Shown here one piece after another: positions 59,894-64,000 of a DNA stretch of 64,000 bases. The DNA is taken from positions 11,813,593-11,877,592 of the forward strand of contig NC_059537.1 of assembly GCF_905220415.1 (NCBI RefSeq). Direction: 5' to 3'. The notes beneath the pieces are model-generated. The model was not told the DNA's origin, did not search any database, and saw nothing but the letters and a program-made list of their open reading frames with translations. Made by a program: the position numbers and the translations under genes. Source of the DNA: Colias croceus (taxonomy: Eukaryota; Arthropoda; Insecta; Lepidoptera; Pieridae). Each line of letters begins with the position of its first letter. The first letter of the stretch is position 1.

Positions 59894-61111
59894 GTGAGTC
59901 GAATGACCGTAAAGTGACGCTCTTTGACGAATATTTGCCCATCACTAACTTTATTTTTTTAATAGCAAAGAAATATAAACAAGCCAATGTATATCAGAGT
60001 TAAAATAGTCTGGAAAGAAGAGCAAATTTCACTCGATTAATACTAATTGCTTTCCGTATTCATCTAAATAAAACGCGACAATCATTAAGAAACTATGCAA
60101 AAAAATCGCAGAGTATTGTCAAGAATTGTATAAACGTATTCATAGAGCTTTTATTTGTTCAGCAATCCGGATCTATTTTTGGCACCTGTTCGTAATTTTT
60201 TACTGCATTCAGGCGGTATCGTGATTCGTCAATAAGCGTCACTTTAGTTAACAATATTTTGACACAATTACGCTTTTAGCTCACGTACCAATTAAGGATT
60301 TTTCCAGGCATAGGCAGTTGTTTCAGTTCAAATGAAACGTACTTATTAGGTAGGATCTTACTAATACATAGTGTAGTTATGTGTATTGAGGTTGGATATT
60401 AATTAACTAGGTGTATTTATTTTTCCATTGCCATGGTGTTAGAGAATTCTATTGAATTTCCCGCCAAGGAGCAGCAGACAACCAACAGGGTCTGAAGTTC
60501 TACATTATGCGATGGCAAGGCTCACCATTCTAATAATACAATAACACACGTTTATAATTTTATAAACGACTTAATTAATTTAATACATAACAACAATTTA
60601 TTTTCTTTGTTCATCAACTACTTCTTTTGTTGTTTTTTTCTTCTAATACTAAAGTACTAATAATAAATTATATATTTCGTTTTTACATTTTGCGCTCGTC
60701 TCGCCATCTAGCGGTAGCGAGCGTAAGCAAAAGGCAGACACAGTGATTCACTGAAGCTGTCATAGATGGCGTTAGTTGTTACAGACAAAACATATTTTCA
60801 TGGCATTTAAAAATTATTATGAAACACAAAAAAAAACTGTGTAAACACTGCAATAGAATATGTAACTAACCATAATCATAACAATATAATATAATGGGCT
60901 TATATCTTGAATTTTATTCAAGAAACTTACAGATAGGTATAATTAAAAAAAAAAAAAAAAAAACAAGAATCCATTCGTTGAATACTATTGCTATTTGAAA
61001 CAAAATAATTAAAAAAAAATAAACATTAAACATACAAGATTGATTCAAGTTTCTTTAAATTAAATGCAAAGTGGCTATAAGTATAGAAGACTTTTAGCAG
61101 TGTCTTCATCG
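59894..61111. other. bun intron downstream of the microexon
   Basis: AT-rich. CTCF-like words CGCCATCT at 60702 and AGATGGCG at 60764. A poly-A run lies at 60946-60963. Confidence 0.4.
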
Positions 61112-61184
61112 GCCCGGATAGCTCAGTCGGTAGAGCATTGGACTTTTAATCCAAGGGTCCAGGGTTCAAGTCCCTGTTCGGGCG
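61112..61184 (+). tRNA. tRNA-Lys (anticodon TTT)
   Basis: Complete 73-base cloverleaf. Acceptor stem GCCCGGA/TTCGGGC with one G-U pair and discriminator G; D-arm GCTC...GAGC; anticodon loop CTTTTAA with TTT at 61145-61147; T-arm CAGGG TTCAAGT CCCTG. A box TAGCTCAGTCGG and B box GGTTCAAGTCC are intact. A T8 Pol III terminator follows directly (61185-61192). No intron; CCA not encoded, as expected for a nuclear eukaryotic tRNA. It lies inside the bun intron, same strand. Confidence 0.98.
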
Positions 61185-61192
61185 TTTTTTTT
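61185..61192 (+). terminator. Pol III terminator of tRNA-Lys
   Basis: Run of eight T immediately after the discriminator base. Confidence 0.9.
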
Positions 61193-61826
61193 GTTTTTAT
61201 TTTTCATTTATTGAAATAATTTTGAAATCATATAAATGTTTAACCCCTGGACTCTTGGGCTTGTTTAAAGAATTTTTTTTTTCTATCATATTATGACATT
61301 CATACTGTAATATTTTTATATTTTTTTCAATTATGATACGGAAGATAAATCTTAAATCAATTCAACATTATGTAATTCAAATACAACAGTTAAGAATATT
61401 TTTTAATTTTTATTCATCCCAATTTTAGAATTTGACCGAACCAAGTGATATTATGACAAAAAAGAAAAACACTAAGGTATCATAAAAGGCGGAAACATTT
61501 TTAATTTGAATTGTAAAATCTTCTTATAAATAATTGATTGTTTGTATTTTGTTTTATAATAGTTTACGTTTTACATTGTCCTGTTTTAAAGCTTACTTGT
61601 TTTCTAAATCTGTAATGATCTGTATAGCTGTATAATTTTATAAATTGTTCCGTAACAATTTTCGTGAACAGCGCCACCTAGTGTCGATAATAAACATCGC
61701 AAACACGACTTCATTCGTTCCAAACCATGCAACTTAATACTTCTCATATCCTCCAGATGGCGCTGTAATCAATGGATAAATTTGTGCTAGTGTCGCAATA
61801 TTGCGCCAGTTTATCGATAGATGGCG

Positions 61827-64000
61827 TTAGTTGTTCGATTTGCAATCATTATTCTATTTTTCCATTGTAAAGACATTTCATAATAATATATATGCGTTTC
61901 ATTTCGATATTATATATTATGTATGTATTCGTGAAAAACATGCATAATATTAGGTAGTTTGCAAGATAGCAAAATAAAAAGTGGGTCTCACAATAATTTC
62001 GTGTTTTATCCCGGACTTATCGCAAACTGTGCGTGCGTTTACGCAACGTTTTGATTGCTTCACATTTTTATCTGTATTACAGAATACAAAATGTTTGTGC
62101 TATTTTATAACAAGTTGGTGTGCTGTATACTGTGCCACTTTGATGTATCATGTAGATTATTAATTTAGATTGAAGAAAATTGTTATATAAATATGTAATT
62201 AAACTATTTAACGCACTTTGGAATTACCTGCGATATAAGCGGTTTCGTTTCCTCATAATTTACACATCTAAAATTTCTTGCTAGTAATAATAATAATGCT
62301 TAAAATGTATTATGAAGTAATTTACTTGAACTTTTCTACGATAATTTATGTTTAAAATATACAGAAAAAAATATAGGGGTTTTGTGCATACCTACATAAG
62401 AGCCCGCATACGATTTCTGCTTAGAAGCATGTGGGAGGTAATTGTTTAGCGATGTGTGGCGTGATGCTTCCACGAGGATGAGAGTTGCAAACAAAAATAA
62501 CTGCTCTTCAAGTGCTTCTCGTTTACCACACAGTGCTGAAACCGGGAATATTAATTTATTGAGCGTTGATAATTTATATCTAGGGTTTAAAATCATAGAT
62601 AGGTACTAATTAATATTTTACGGCTTCGATATCTATCATCTTAGCCAAACGTTTTCATATTATTGAAGATTAGTACGGCTCTTTTGGGATAACTACCTAA
62701 TACATTTCATGTGGTGAAAATATATGCCTTGAAGAGAATAGGTACATAGAGATGTCCGTAACTTATCCAAACTCGGCGTATTTTGCAAGCAATAATCGAA
62801 AGCGAAATGCATATAGAATTTGGCCTCACATTCACACAATCACAAATTAATTCTACAAATTGGAGTCACAAAAGTGCCTAAAAGGGAATTATAGCCGTTG
62901 CAATTGCAGCGGCATAAGGCGGTGTACGAGAAATTAATTGTTACCTATTTAGCGTATACGGTGTAGTTGACCTCGCTTTCATCCCTTTATAAAGAGCGAG
63001 ATATGCCTCTATGTGCTCGCGTGAATTATGGACTGTAATCAGTGACGTAGCTACTCAGAGGCAATAAATAGTAGAGGCAATACCCCAGAGCCCTAGAGAC
63101 AAAACGGGCTCTAGCAGAAAGTCTCGATCGAACTGAACTTCGCACGTGTTTCCCATTTTGGGAATCAACATGGCAGGTTGCGGACATTGAGATAATATTA
63201 CTTCGTATGGAGGAGACACCACGAACAAAATCTGTGCGCCATTTTTTTGCTCTAACTAAGTTTTAAAAATTATTATCTAGTTAGGTACTTACCGATGAAA
63301 GTAATTCCTTTGCACTTTTCCGTATTATTTGTATTATTTGTGCAATATCGTAACACACACGAAGGCATATTTGATGCGTTTCACTTTAAAACAAATAAAA
63401 AATGAGCGTGCAGTTACGCCATATGGCGTATGTTGAGCGGAACATAAGTGATGTAGGCGGTGTCGTCTCCATATGTGTATCTCAATGGTTGTGGACTTGT
63501 TTTTTTTCGTTGTTCTACGAGGGGCCCTATTTTGTTATTTGCCCCAGGTACCTTAGTTACCTGCGTACATCCCTGAACATAATAGTATGTACCAATTCAC
63601 TATGCCATTGTAAAACTGTATCTACAAGGGTTTATAGTAAACAGCGGACAATTGTACGGCCGTGTTAGATTAGATCACTGTTAGATACTTCGAACAATAT
63701 GTGCCCAGCAATTATGCTTTTGCATATCTTAATCGGTATCACAATAATGCGAGGTACTATGGAACGGTTTTACTGGAATAGTTTTACGTTTAAGTATGGG
63801 AACTACTATTTACAGAAAACACCCAGAATTTCGATTGATGTTTTTTTTATAATGCTTTAATAAATGAATTATGTTTAATTATGAATATAACATACACATC
63901 TAAAAATCCCTTTTGTTTAAATTCATGTATTTCGCCTGTTCTCGTATTCTTTATTATTTAACGAGACTAAAAATATTCATACAATTTATTAGGTAGTTAA
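61827..64000. other. bun intron, no gene seen
   Basis: Mostly AT-rich. 63040-63240 is less AT-rich and contains AGTGACGTAGCTAC, a word common in insect repeats. Short frames (61981, 62336, 63402) lack recognisable products. The TSC-box exon of bun was not found here. Confidence 0.4.

Larger units (their letters stand above)
60702..61826. promoter_or_regulatory. Cluster of five CTCF-like motifs around the tRNA gene
   Basis: CGCCATCT (60702, minus), AGATGGCG (60764, plus), GCGCCACCT (61671, minus; the inverse AGGTGGCGC matches the Drosophila CTCF consensus), AGATGGCGCTG (61755, plus), AGATGGCG (61819, plus). Two sit upstream and three downstream of the tRNA. Two of them share the longer word AGATGGCGTTAGTTGTT. 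Function as an insulator is inference. Confidence 0.4.

Overview
This window looks like nuclear DNA of a lepidopteran (moth or butterfly). It is AT-rich, both genes have insect-type intron/exon structure, and it carries repeat families typical of Lepidoptera: Lep1/Helitron-like units ending in CTAG, units with AACCGACTTC termini, CGGCCAAGTGCGAGTC-type repeats, RTE-like retrotransposons and Tc1/mariner. No bacterial or viral gene was seen.

Layout. (1) 226-11058, minus strand: a complete 13-exon gene for an MFSD6-like major facilitator protein of about 844 residues, reconstructed here from splice sites. All twelve junctions keep phase. Two related GGAAATGTATACAATTCC-rich DNA elements sit in two of its introns. 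(2) 11059-12891: a head-to-head intergenic/promoter region of about 1.8 kb. (3) 12892-15626, plus strand: the large first coding exon of the long isoform of bunched (bun, TSC22 domain family). It has both long-isoform motifs and a Gln/Met-rich region, but the TSC-box leucine-zipper exon is not in the window. (4) 15627-64000: bun intron sequence. One 27-nt cassette microexon candidate lies at 59867-59893, with perfect phase and good splice sites. A tRNA-Lys(UUU) gene at 61112-61184 sits among five CTCF-like AGATGGCG/AGGTGGCG motifs.

The intron is full of mobile DNA: a TA-flanked 1.74-kb element with GCGTCCAC arrays; two inverted copies of a composite element with a long palindromic head, 4.8 kb apart; Helitron-like copies; two 5'-truncated RTE-like elements with target duplications; a SINE-like insertion bounded by a perfect 98-bp duplication; a full-length Tc1-like element with perfect 28-bp TIRs whose transposase has Asn at both catalytic Asp positions; a Harbinger-type MITE; and a fold-back MITE made of TTTCATGAAA-type palindromes. 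The segment 35.7-45.0 kb has no recognisable mobile element and holds several GC-rich patches, so it is the best place to look for internal bun promoters or enhancers.

The two genes are functionally separate as far as the sequence shows: a polytopic membrane transporter-like protein, and a growth-control/transcription-associated protein. They share only a promoter region. No wholly new multi-gene system is evident. The best leads are the double D-to-N transposase, the 98-bp duplication, the co-varying palindrome arms, the microexon and the tRNA/CTCF-like cluster.
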